Shown: positions 44,626 through 52,930 of the stretch, one piece after another
Position numbering within the stretch: position 1 is the stretch's first letter
Layout: every line of letters starts with the position of its first letter
Assembly (NCBI RefSeq): GCF_011801145.1
Contig: NZ_CP046172.1
Span: 7,068,001-7,132,000, forward strand
Length of the DNA stretch: 64,000 bases
Reading direction: 5' to 3'
Origin: Nocardia arthritidis
Lineage (GTDB): Bacteria; Actinomycetota; Actinomycetes; Mycobacteriales; Mycobacteriaceae
Made by a program: the position numbers and the translations under genes
The notes under the pieces: generated by a model
What the model was told of the DNA's origin: nothing
What the model saw: only the letters and a program-made list of their open reading frames with translations
Database searches by the model: none

Positions 44626-45020
44626 ACAGTTTTCATGGCGATACGGTTGATTTTCCGTTGGGCCGCAGGCATTTTCGGGCTGATGCCGATCCGGTACCCG
44701 TTGGGATCGCGAAAGCAGAACATCGGTGAACCAGCGGACCCCTGTTCGATCCGCGTTACGAACGGCCGCATCCGACGCACAGTCCCCTGATAATCGTCCA
44801 CCGCGATCCGCACCCACCCGAACAGCCTGATCCGCCTGACCGCGGCGGGGATCCGGCCACCTGCGGCGCCCCCTCTGACCAGTGTCAACATCACCGCACC
44901 GTCGAACACCAACGCGATCGGACCGTCGGCGGTGGGCAGCACGGCGAAGCCGAGCCTGCGATAGAAGGCGATCGTGTCGGTCATATCGACGACGGCGACG
45001 CAGGGCGCGGCGGTGTCCAC
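44604..45020 (-). CDS. VOC family protein (partner of second TetR)
   Basis: 138 aa, single VOC domain: VAVVDMTDTIAFYRRLGFAVLPTADG at the N-terminus and MFCFRDPNGYRIGISPK near residue 110, with a basic tail. GTG start at 45020 has GGAGG 6 nt upstream. It is divergent from the TetR at 45129, mirroring the TetR/VOC pair at 34 kb, and its sequence is closest to the VOC of that pair. Its end overlaps the radical SAM gene by 22 bp on the other strand. Confidence 0.8.
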   Translation of the reverse strand: MDTAAPCVAVVDMTDTIAFYRRLGFAVLPTADGPIALVFDGAVMLTLVRGGAAGGRIPAAVRRIRLFGWVRIAVDDYQGTVRRMRPFVTRIEQGSAGSPMFCFRDPNGYRIGISPKMPAAQRKINRIAMKTVHNNRNW

Positions 45021-45070
45021 CTGTTCCTCCTCGGATCGCGAGCGTTGCCAAAGAGTTGCCTGGTGGTCAA

Positions 45071-45097
45071 TGTACGCTTGCGCTGTACATCAGTACA
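45071..45097. promoter_or_regulatory. TetR operator TGTACATCAGTACA with upstream half-site
   Basis: The 14-mer at 45084-45097 is identical to the one at 34330. A TGTAC half-site 13 bp to the left (45071) repeats the tandem spacing of the first locus. Confidence 0.65.
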
Positions 45098-45128
45098 CAT
45101 CTGGATGCCGAGCACGATGAAGGACCGC

Positions 45129-45695
45129 ATGCCGCCAGTAGCCCGCCGCCGCCACGCCGACAAACCACGCCGGGAGGTCATCGCGGAAGCCGCCGAGCGC
45201 GTGCTCGCCAAGCGGGGCGTGGAGGGTTTGACCCACCGCGCGGCCGCGGAAGAGGCGGGTGTTCCGCTGGGCTCGACGACCTATTACTTCGCGGATCGCG
45301 ACGATCTGATCGGCGCGGCGGTGGAACGGATGGTCGACCGCTACGCCGCCTACCTCGACGATTGGGCGGCCGAACACGGTGCGGATACGCCGTATCAGGT
45401 GGTGGAATCGCTGGTCGACGCGGTCATGCGGTGCTTCGGGGAGCAGCGCGAGCAGCAGACCTTCGAATTCGAGCTGTACGTCGCGGCGGCTCGGCGACCG
45501 GGCCTACGCCCCGTGGCGGATCGGTTCACCGAGCTGTCGATGTCCGCATTGGCGCCACATCTGGAGCCCGTCGCGGCGCGGGCGGCAATCACCGCGATGA
45601 CCGGTTTGATCCTGCACGGCATGGCCGCGCAAACCTCGCCCGACCGGGCGGAAGTCGCCGCGGTGCTGCACTACGCGGTGCGAACATCGCCATAG
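45129..45695 (+). CDS. TetR-family regulator (paralogue of 33712-34299)
   Basis: 188 aa. Helix-turn-helix region LAKRGVEGLTHRAAAEEAGVPLGSTTYYFADRDDLIGAAVE is almost identical to the other TetR, and the ligand domain also aligns (FELYVAAARRPGLRP, AMTGLILHGMAAQ). Three ATG codons are possible; 45129 has AAGGA just upstream. It likely represses itself and the VOC gene at 44604 through the shared operator. Because the recognition helix and operator match, the two TetR proteins probably cross-regulate each other's loci. Confidence 0.88.
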   Translation: MPPVARRRHADKPRREVIAEAAERVLAKRGVEGLTHRAAAEEAGVPLGSTTYYFADRDDLIGAAVERMVDRYAAYLDDWAAEHGADTPYQVVESLVDAVMRCFGEQREQQTFEFELYVAAARRPGLRPVADRFTELSMSALAPHLEPVAARAAITAMTGLILHGMAAQTSPDRAEVAAVLHYAVRTSP

Positions 45696-45743
45696 CAGGC
45701 CGTAGAGGATTTGTGCCCCAGATCACACGGCAACCATCCGGCT

Positions 45744-45779
45744 AATAGGATCTCGAGTGACCTAATGGGCTCATAGCTT
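45744..45779 (+). promoter_or_regulatory. Regulon site 5 (MFS-BVMO operon promoter)
   Basis: AATAGGAT (45744-45751), N7, GACCTAAT (45759-45766), N7, -10 TAGCTT (45774-45779). ATG 45786 follows after 6 nt, predicting a leaderless mRNA. Confidence 0.65.
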
Positions 45780-45785
45780 CTCCGC

Positions 45786-47237
45786 ATGACTATCGCAGAC
45801 ATCACCCGAGAACGTGCGAAGGCCGACCCCCGGCGGTGGTTGGCTCTGGTCGTCCTCTTGGCGGCGGCTTTCATGGACGCGGTGGATGTGACCGTGGTGC
45901 ACATCGCCATCCCGAATCTGGTCCGCGATATCGGCGCCACCTCGGCGCAGGTGCAGTGGATCACCGGCGGCTACGCGCTGGCATTCGCGCTCGGACTGAT
46001 CACCGGCGGCAGGCTGGGCGACATGTTCGGCCGCAAGCGGGTCTTCCTGTTCGGTGTCGCGGCGTTCACCCTGACCTCACTCATCTGCGGCATTGCCAGC
46101 GGACCCGAGATGCTGCTCGTCGGCCGGGTGCTGCAGGGCGCGAGCGCGGCAATGATGGTGCCACAAGTACTTTCGATCGCGCACGTCACCTTCGCCGAGG
46201 AGGAACGCGCCAAGGTATTCGGTATCTACGGCTCGGTGCTCGGCCTCGGCACCGTCGCCGGGCCGCTGATCGGCGCGACCCTGGTCGAATCGAATCTGTT
46301 CGATTTGCATTGGCGGCCGATCTTTTTGGTGAATCTCCCATTGGGCATCCTCGGGCTGATCGCGGGTGCGCTCGTGGTGCGCGAGTCGAAGTCCGAGCAC
46401 GCGACGAAGCTGGACCTGCCGGGCGTCGCGCTGGTCACCACCGGTTTGTTCATGCTGATGTTGCCGCTCACCCAGGGACGCGAATTGGATTGGCCCGCAT
46501 GGTCGATCGCGATGCTGATCGGCTCGGTGCCGGTGCTCGCACTGTTCCTGGCCTACGAGTGGCGGCTCGCGCGCCGCGGCGGTCAGCCGCTGGTGCCGCT
46601 GACACTGTTCCGTGCGCGGACATTCTCCGCCGGGTTGGCCGTGCAGCTGTGCTTCGGGCTCGGCTCCGGGGTGTTCTTCCTCGCCTGGATCCTCTACATG
46701 CAGATCGGGCTCGGCTGGTCGCCGATCAAGACCGGACTCGCGGGCATCCCGCTCTCGATCGCGTTGATGGCCGGTGCCGCGGTGTCGACCCAGGTGCTCG
46801 TCCCGCGCTTCGGGCGCACCGTACTCCAGTTCGGCGGGCTCATCGCCGCGTGCGGCGCGGTGCTGTACCACGTGCTCGTCACGCACGACGGCGCCGAAAT
46901 GACGGTGGCGCAGACCATGATTCCCGCGTGCCTGCTCGGTCTGGGATTCGGGTTGATCATCGCACCGCTTGCCGATCTCACCCTGTCCACCGTCCCGCAC
47001 GAGCACGCCGGATCGGCATCCGGGCTCTTCAACACCCTCACCCAACTCGGTCAAGCCCTCGGCATCGGCATCTCCTCGCTGGTGTTCTTCGGCCGCCTCG
47101 ACGCGGGTGACAGCATGCCCACCGCGTTCGGCTACTCGCTGTGGTATGTCGCAGCCGGATTCGTCATCGCGTTCGTGCTGCTGTTCGCACTGCCCAGGGC
47201 ACTGCGCCCGGCCCCAGAGGCCGCACCGGCCGTCTGA
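45786..47237 (+). CDS. MFS transporter, EmrB/QacA (DHA2) family
   Basis: 483 aa with about 14 transmembrane helices. Family motifs: motif A GGRLGDMFGRKRVF near residue 75, motif C-like GPLIGATLVE near residue 158, and the early DAVDVTVVHIAIPNLVRDIG signature of DHA2 drug exporters. It probably exports a drug or metabolite using the proton gradient. First gene of the operon MFS-BVMO-aspartase-lipase, directly behind regulon site 5; there is no ribosome site before the ATG, in keeping with a leaderless start. Confidence 0.92.
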   Translation: MTIADITRERAKADPRRWLALVVLLAAAFMDAVDVTVVHIAIPNLVRDIGATSAQVQWITGGYALAFALGLITGGRLGDMFGRKRVFLFGVAAFTLTSLICGIASGPEMLLVGRVLQGASAAMMVPQVLSIAHVTFAEEERAKVFGIYGSVLGLGTVAGPLIGATLVESNLFDLHWRPIFLVNLPLGILGLIAGALVVRESKSEHATKLDLPGVALVTTGLFMLMLPLTQGRELDWPAWSIAMLIGSVPVLALFLAYEWRLARRGGQPLVPLTLFRARTFSAGLAVQLCFGLGSGVFFLAWILYMQIGLGWSPIKTGLAGIPLSIALMAGAAVSTQVLVPRFGRTVLQFGGLIAACGAVLYHVLVTHDGAEMTVAQTMIPACLLGLGFGLIIAPLADLTLSTVPHEHAGSASGLFNTLTQLGQALGIGISSLVFFGRLDAGDSMPTAFGYSLWYVAAGFVIAFVLLFALPRALRPAPEAAPAV

Positions 47238-47270
47238 TAACCCCGTTCCGGCACTCCGCAGGAGGTCGTC

Positions 47271-48827
47271 ATGCACAGCAACGACATGCTGATCACCTTG
47301 CTCGACCGCGTCACCTCGAATATCACCCGCCGCCAGCCATCGGTGGCCGTCATCGGCGCGGGCATGTCGGGCCTGTGCATGGCGATCACCCTGCGGCAGG
47401 CCGGAATCCGTGACATCACCATCTACGAGAAGGCCAACGAGGTCGGCGGCACCTGGCGCGACAACGTCTACCCCGGCCTCACCTGTGACATACCGTCGCA
47501 CTTCTATCAATACAGCTTCGCCCCGAAAAGCGATTGGACACAACTCTTTTCGACCGGTGCCGAGATCCAGGACTATCTGCGTCGGATCACCGACCGCTTC
47601 GAATTGCGGCCGCACATCCGGTTCGGCACCGAGATCATCGAAGCGCGCTTCACCGGCGATCGCTGGCAGGTGCACACCGCCGGTGGGGCGATCGCGCACT
47701 TCGATTTCCTCATCGCCGCGACCGGTGTGCTTCGCGTGCCGCGTCTACCGAATATCACCGGACTCACCACTTTCGACGGACCCGTCCTACATTCGGCCGA
47801 CTGGGATCCGTCGGCGGATCTGGCGGGCAAGCGGGTCGCGGTGATCGGCACCGGATCAAGCGGAGTACAGATCATGTGCGGCCTGGCCGATACCGCAGAC
47901 CACCTAACCCTATTCCAGCGCAGCGCCAATTGGGTTCTCACACTGCCGAATCCGCGCTTCCCACGCTTGGTCACAGCCGCGCACCGGCGTTGGCCCGCGC
48001 TCGGCCGCCTCGGCTACCGCGCCGGTGCAGGGGTGCTCGGATTCTTCGCCCGCGCGGTAATCGAGCCAGGTTGGCGTCGAACGCTGCTGGACACCGCCGT
48101 GCGCGCCGATCTGCGCAGGATTCGCGACACGAGGCTGCGCCGCACGCTCACCCCCGATCATCGGCCAATGTGCCGCAGACTGATCTTCTCCGATCGTTTT
48201 CATCGAATTATCCAGCGCCCCAATGTATCCGTGATCGATACCGGCATCGATTACGTCACCTTGCGCGGCGTCGTCACCACCGACGGCACGCTGCACGAGG
48301 TCGACGCGATCGTGCTGGCCACCGGCTTCGACGCACACGCCTACCTGCGTCCGATGCGACTCATCGGCGCCAAAGGCCGCACACTCGAAACCGCTTGGCG
48401 CAACGGACCGAAGGCGCATCTGACCGTCGCGCTACCCGGATTCCCGAACTTCTTCATGCTGCTGGGACCGCACAGCCCGATCGGCAACTACTCCCTGATG
48501 GCCGTCGCCGAAACCCAGGCCAGGCACATCCTCGGCTGGATCGAACGGTGGCGCGACGAGCGGTTCGATACCGTCGCGCCCACCTATCGCGCCACCGCCG
48601 CCTACAACGCCGACCTCCGCGCCGCCCTCCCCCGAACCGTGTGGGCGACAGGATGTTCCAGCTGGTACCTCGGCCCCGACGGACTACCCGAGCTGTGGCC
48701 GTTCACACCGGCCGAACACCGCAGGCGCCTGGACGCGGTGCCGGATCCACGCGACTACGACCTGCGCCGCACCCTCCGCACTGCCCGGTCCGGCGCGCTA
48801 CCGGCCATCACCAACAGCCACCCATAG
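47271..48827 (+). CDS. Flavin-containing Baeyer-Villiger-type monooxygenase
   Basis: 518 aa. FAD-binding VIGAGMSGLCMA near residue 27, NADPH-binding VIGTGSSGVQI near residue 190, and between them FDGPVLHSADW, which fits the BVMO fingerprint FxGxxxHxxxW. Such enzymes insert oxygen next to a ketone to make an ester. AGGAGG is 6 nt before ATG. It stands between an exporter and a lyase-lipase pair; the secreted lipase of the same operon could hydrolyse an ester, but the two would act in different compartments. Confidence 0.9.
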   Translation: MHSNDMLITLLDRVTSNITRRQPSVAVIGAGMSGLCMAITLRQAGIRDITIYEKANEVGGTWRDNVYPGLTCDIPSHFYQYSFAPKSDWTQLFSTGAEIQDYLRRITDRFELRPHIRFGTEIIEARFTGDRWQVHTAGGAIAHFDFLIAATGVLRVPRLPNITGLTTFDGPVLHSADWDPSADLAGKRVAVIGTGSSGVQIMCGLADTADHLTLFQRSANWVLTLPNPRFPRLVTAAHRRWPALGRLGYRAGAGVLGFFARAVIEPGWRRTLLDTAVRADLRRIRDTRLRRTLTPDHRPMCRRLIFSDRFHRIIQRPNVSVIDTGIDYVTLRGVVTTDGTLHEVDAIVLATGFDAHAYLRPMRLIGAKGRTLETAWRNGPKAHLTVALPGFPNFFMLLGPHSPIGNYSLMAVAETQARHILGWIERWRDERFDTVAPTYRATAAYNADLRAALPRTVWATGCSSWYLGPDGLPELWPFTPAEHRRRLDAVPDPRDYDLRRTLRTARSGALPAITNSHP

Positions 48828-48855
48828 CCTCACCGACTCGACGAAAGGAACGCTG

Positions 48856-50286
48856 ATGACACAGCCGATTCCGCACTTGTCGAACGCATTTCGGATCGAG
48901 CACGACCTCCTCGGCGATGTCACCGTCCCCACCGCGGCCTACTACGGCGCACACACCGCCCGAGCGCTGACCAACTTCCGGATCAGCGGCGTACCCATCT
49001 CGGCGTATCCCCGACTCATCACCGCGCTCGCGACGGTCAAACAGGCGGCCGCCACCGCCAATCGCGATCTCGGGGTCCTCGACGGCGCCATCGCCGAGGC
49101 GATCATCCGCGCCTGCCGCGACATCCGCGACGGCGAACGACACGACCAATTCGTCGTCGACTCCATCCAGGGCGGCGCGGGCACCTCGACCAATATGAAC
49201 GCCAACGAGGTGATCGCCAACCAGGCACTGGAATACCTCGGCAGAGCCAAAGGCGACTACGAGATCGTGCATCCGCTCGACCACGTCAACCTCGGGCAGA
49301 GCACCAACGACGTCTACCCCACCGCGGTGAAACTCGCCCTCGACGGTGCCATCACCGACCTTCGCATCGAAATAGCCTCGCTACGAACGGAATTCGCACA
49401 CAAGGCGATCGAGTTCAACGATCTGCTCACCATCGGCCGCACACAGCTCCAGGACGCGGTCCCGATCACCCTCGGGCAGGAATTCGCCGCATACGCCGTC
49501 ACCATCGCCGAGGACGAGGCGCGGCTCGACGAGGCCCGGCTGCTGCTGCACGAGCTCAACCTCGGCGGCACCGCCATCGGCACCGCGCTCAACGCCCATC
49601 CCGGCTACCGGCAGCGCGCGGTCGCCGAACTGCGCACGCTCACCGGCATCGAAACCCTCATCAGCGCACCGGATCTCATCGAGGCAACGCAGGATGCCGG
49701 TGTCTTCGTGCAACTTTCGGGAGTACTCAAGCGGGTCGCCGTCAAACTCTCCAAGCTCTGCAACGACCTGCGCCTGCTGTCCTCGGGACCACGCGCCGGA
49801 TTCGGTGAAATCACCCTTCCCGCAAGGCAAGCCGGGTCGAGCATCATGCCGGGAAAGATCAACCCCGTCATCCCGGAGGTCGTCAACCAGATCGCCTTCG
49901 AGGTCATCGGTCACGATCTGACCGTGACCATGGCCGCCGAAGCCGGCCAACTCCAGCTCAACGCCTTCGAACCCATCATCGCCCGCGCCCTGTTCGACGG
50001 CATCGATCACCTCACCGCGGGCGTGCGCGCCCTCACCACCCATTGCGTCCCCGGCATCACCGCCAATATCGCCCGTCTCGCCGAACTCGTCGCCGATTCC
50101 GTCGGCATCGCCACCGGCCTCACTCCGCACATCGGCTACACCAACGCCACCGAGATCGCCTACCAAGCCCTCCAAAAGGGCTGCGGCGTAGTCGAACTCG
50201 TCCTCGAACGCGGCCTGCTCAACCCCTCCCGGCTCGACGAGATCCTCTCACCCGCCCACCTGACCGGAAAGGAGTTCACCCAATGA
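48856..50286 (+). CDS. aspA: Aspartate ammonia-lyase-like protein (fumarase/aspartase superfamily)
   Basis: 476 aa, normal for class II lyases. Conserved regions are all present: YYGAHTARALTNF near residue 30, the substrate segment QGGAGTSTNMNANE near 104, GQSTNDVYPTA near 146, and the SS-loop AGSSIMPGKINPVIPE near 325 with the catalytic Ser. The AspA-like wording of these motifs favours aspartase over fumarase. AAGGA precedes ATG. It is placed between a BVMO and a lipase, an unusual site for a housekeeping enzyme, so another amino-acid substrate is possible. Symbol is by similarity only. Confidence 0.82.
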   Translation: MTQPIPHLSNAFRIEHDLLGDVTVPTAAYYGAHTARALTNFRISGVPISAYPRLITALATVKQAAATANRDLGVLDGAIAEAIIRACRDIRDGERHDQFVVDSIQGGAGTSTNMNANEVIANQALEYLGRAKGDYEIVHPLDHVNLGQSTNDVYPTAVKLALDGAITDLRIEIASLRTEFAHKAIEFNDLLTIGRTQLQDAVPITLGQEFAAYAVTIAEDEARLDEARLLLHELNLGGTAIGTALNAHPGYRQRAVAELRTLTGIETLISAPDLIEATQDAGVFVQLSGVLKRVAVKLSKLCNDLRLLSSGPRAGFGEITLPARQAGSSIMPGKINPVIPEVVNQIAFEVIGHDLTVTMAAEAGQLQLNAFEPIIARALFDGIDHLTAGVRALTTHCVPGITANIARLAELVADSVGIATGLTPHIGYTNATEIAYQALQKGCGVVELVLERGLLNPSRLDEILSPAHLTGKEFTQ

Positions 50287-51248
50287 ACACGTTCCGTTGC
50301 GGGCTGACCAGCCTCGGTGAGTGCGCCGCGGCCTCCCTCCTCGCGCTCGCCGCGGTACTCGCCAGACCCGGCACCGCCGTGTCGGACCCGCTGCCGGTGC
50401 CGTACTCGGTCGCGGCGATCGTATCGGCCACCCTTACTGCCATCCCGCCCTACACCCCGCCGGGAGCCAACGAGTGGTCCTGCATCCCACACGACCCACA
50501 CCCGCGACCAATCGTGTTGGTACACGGCCTGTTCGGCAATGCGGCCAACAGTTGGCCGATGTTCGCGCCGCTACTGGCGAACGAGGGATACTGCGTCTTC
50601 ACCCTGACCTACGGCGTATATCCCGGCGACACCGGCAAACTCGCCGGAGTCGGCGGACGGGCACCAATCGACCGGTCGATCGATGAACTGCGTGAATTCA
50701 TCGAAAACGTCCGGCAGACAACCGGATCCGTATCGGTCGACATCCTCAGCTGGTCCGAGGGAACGGTCGTCACCGCCGGATACATTCAATTCCGCGGCGG
50801 CGCCGACGCCGTACACCGCGTGGTCGCTATGGCACCGCTGTGGAACGGCACGGCAGTCGCCGACCCGCTGCGGGCACAGCTCACCGCTATGGGCGCGCTC
50901 GGTGCGACATACCAGGTACTCGATCCGGCATGCGCCGCATGCACCGAATTGCTGAGCGGCTCCGAATTCGTCCGGCAACTGCGGGACAGCGGCGTCTACA
51001 CCCCGAACGTCGGGTACACCAATATCGTCACCACCACCGACATGCAGGTGCAGCCGTACACCAGCGGCATCCGCGGCGCACCGAACGCCACCAACATCGT
51101 CTTGCAGGACATCTGCCCGGTGGACCTGTCCGGACACCTGTCGCTCGGCGTCGATCCCACCGTCGCGGGCCTCGCCCTCAGTGCCCTGGACCCGGTGGGC
51201 CACTACAGAATTCCCTGCACACCAGCACTCGCACCGCCCGGCATCTGA
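50283..51248 (+). CDS. Secreted lipase/esterase (alpha/beta hydrolase, lipase class 2-like)
   Basis: 321 aa. An N-terminal signal peptide is likely (hydrophobic AAASLLALAAVLARPGTAVSDP). The oxyanion motif is LVHGLFGNAANSW near residue 80. The nucleophile region reads ILSWSEGTVV near residue 157, where the usual GxSxG has Ser in place of the first Gly. Cys pairs and a His near the C-terminus (GHL or GHY) complete a plausible triad. ATG overlaps the aspartase stop by 4 nt. Last gene of the operon from 45786. Confidence 0.8.
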   Translation: MNTFRCGLTSLGECAAASLLALAAVLARPGTAVSDPLPVPYSVAAIVSATLTAIPPYTPPGANEWSCIPHDPHPRPIVLVHGLFGNAANSWPMFAPLLANEGYCVFTLTYGVYPGDTGKLAGVGGRAPIDRSIDELREFIENVRQTTGSVSVDILSWSEGTVVTAGYIQFRGGADAVHRVVAMAPLWNGTAVADPLRAQLTAMGALGATYQVLDPACAACTELLSGSEFVRQLRDSGVYTPNVGYTNIVTTTDMQVQPYTSGIRGAPNATNIVLQDICPVDLSGHLSLGVDPTVAGLALSALDPVGHYRIPCTPALAPPGI

Positions 51249-51426
51249 TCCACGGGAGTTGCCATGACCGTCACGACCCATGCTGTTCACCCTGAAAGGA
51301 CCTTGCGGGAAAGGATCTCGACCGATGACCGAACTTCTGTCCCGATCGTCCGGCCCGCTGTTAAGCTCATTTGGCAAATGCTCAGCAATACACGTTCTTC
51401 CGTTTCATCCCGTCTCGGCGTGGACC

Positions 51427-51462
51427 TATGGGACATTCAGTGTCCTATTGGCGTCCTAGCGT
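51427..51462 (+). promoter_or_regulatory. Regulon site 6 (VOC pair promoter)
   Basis: TATGGGAC (51427-51434), N7, GTCCTATT (51442-51449), N7, -10 TAGCGT (51457-51462). The 70-nt leader then carries AAGGGA before ATG 51530. The stretch 51249-51426 holds no gene. Confidence 0.65.
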
Positions 51463-51529
51463 GATCGCGTGGAAGGGCTTCGTTTCGCCTTCACGCTGCC
51501 TCGTTGTCGCACAGAAGGGATCGAGCGTC

Positions 51530-51946
51530 ATGCCTACCGAAACCTATCCGCGGTTCATGCCGCTGCTGTACATCGAAAGCTCTGAGGAGGCACTGGCCTT
51601 CTACACCGATGTGTTCGACTTGGAAGAGATCGTCGAACGCAGGTTCCCGTATAACCAGGCCCCCGGTGGTGAGCACCTTCGCGGACTGGCCTATTCCAAG
51701 CTGCAGTTCAAAGACGGCACCGCCATGAGCGTGGCCGAACGCCAAGAATGGGACCGGCCAGGCGACACCATCCATGTCGGTCTCAACTACGACGATCCCA
51801 AGGAGCAGAAGGCCGCGTTCGACAAACTCGCCGACGGCGGCACCGTCGTCACGGCACTGGACAAAGTGGTCTGGGACCCCAATCAGATTTACGGCATGGT
51901 CCGTGACCGTTACGGCGTCACCTGGGAAACCAACTGCTACGTGTGA
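51530..51946 (+). CDS. VOC/PhnB-like protein
   Basis: 138 aa. It begins RFMPLLYIESSEEALAFYTDVFDLEEI and ends with a short GMVRDRYGVTWETNCY, the signature tail of PhnB-type (3-demethylubiquinone methyltransferase-like) VOC proteins. The N-terminal strand-helix resembles the truncated frame at 29496. It is followed 26 bp later by another PhnB-like gene. Function unknown. Confidence 0.8.
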   Translation: MPTETYPRFMPLLYIESSEEALAFYTDVFDLEEIVERRFPYNQAPGGEHLRGLAYSKLQFKDGTAMSVAERQEWDRPGDTIHVGLNYDDPKEQKAAFDKLADGGTVVTALDKVVWDPNQIYGMVRDRYGVTWETNCYV

Positions 51947-51972
51947 CCGTGGCCGACCACGAGGGGAACAAC

Positions 51973-52383
51973 ATGACGACAAAGTTCAATCCCTACGTTA
52001 TTTTCTGGGGCAACGCGCGGGAGGCGATGGAGTTCTATCGGAGTGTCTTCGGTGGCACCTTGACCCTGACCACCTACGGTGAGCTCGGCCGCCAGCACCC
52101 AGACGGCGCCGACAAGATCGTCCATAGCGTCCTCGCCACCGATATCGGGTTCACGTTCATGGGCGCCGATGCCCCACCCGAGATTCCGCAAGCGTCTTCC
52201 ACCAAAATCGCGCTGTTCATGAGTGGATCCGACGCGGACATACGCGGCTATTGGAAACAGCTGTCCGACGGCGGCACCGTGTTGGATCCCCTGGCAAAAC
52301 AGGATTGGGGCAACGAAAAGGGAGCGTGCATGGACAGCTTCGGCACCACCTGGCTGGTTGAGATCGTCGAGCCGCGGTCCTGA
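51973..52383 (+). CDS. VOC/PhnB-like protein
   Basis: 136 aa. FNPYVIFWGNAREAMEFYRSVFGGTLTLTTYGEL at the N-terminus and CMDSFGTTWLVEI at the C-terminus are diagnostic of the PhnB family. ATG 51973 has GAGGGG 7 nt upstream. A GTG at 51943 that overlaps the previous stop is a less likely start. Second gene of the pair behind regulon site 6. Confidence 0.82.
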   Translation: MTTKFNPYVIFWGNAREAMEFYRSVFGGTLTLTTYGELGRQHPDGADKIVHSVLATDIGFTFMGADAPPEIPQASSTKIALFMSGSDADIRGYWKQLSDGGTVLDPLAKQDWGNEKGACMDSFGTTWLVEIVEPRS

Positions 52384-52430
52384 GCCTTTCATAGACACGA
52401 CATCCCAGCACAAGGCCGGGCAGCAGCTAC

Positions 52431-52865
52431 TCATTCGAAGGCACAGCCCGGATTCGGCGCATCCTCGGCCAGCGGGCTACCGGCGGGCAGCACATAGAGG
52501 ACTTCCAACACCAGTGGCTCACTGCCCAGGTTGCGACCGAGGTGGACGTAGCCGGGCCCGCCGGCCTCCACGACGATCGAACCGGGCGAATAGATTCCAT
52601 CTACGGCGCAGCTGGAGTTGTAATGGGTCAGCGTGCCGTCGCGTACCACGCCGTAGATCGTGGCGTCGTGGAAGTGCCAGCCGGTCGAACCGCCCGGCGC
52701 GAGAGTGATCTCGCGCAAGACGTAATCCCAGCCACCAATCGTGGTGCGCGCCAAGCTGTTTCCCGTGACTCCCACCGCGGGCGTTGCCAGCGCCGGAGCC
52801 GATGTCACGGCGAGAGCCGCAGGCACAACGAAACCCGCGACGACCTTGGCGATCAAACTTCTCAT
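52431..52865 (-). CDS. Secreted cupin-domain protein
   Basis: 144 aa with a clear signal peptide (basic MRSLIAK, hydrophobic core, cut near ALATPAV). A small cupin follows: GSTGWHFHDATIYGVVRDGTLTHY holds the first metal-ligand motif with two His, and PGYVHLGRNLGSEPLVLEVLYV the second. Outside the membrane it may bind a metal or small ligand. It ends next to the convergent PhnB gene and stands 65 bp downstream of the MaoC-type gene on the same strand, with its own ribosome site (AAAGGTGG). Confidence 0.75.
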   Translation of the reverse strand: MRSLIAKVVAGFVVPAALAVTSAPALATPAVGVTGNSLARTTIGGWDYVLREITLAPGGSTGWHFHDATIYGVVRDGTLTHYNSSCAVDGIYSPGSIVVEAGGPGYVHLGRNLGSEPLVLEVLYVLPAGSPLAEDAPNPGCAFE

Positions 52866-52930
52866 CGTCGAACCACCTTTCTCGTCCCGAGTGGTGATCT
52901 AGGGCGTCGGCCCGAGCCGACATCCGGTTG

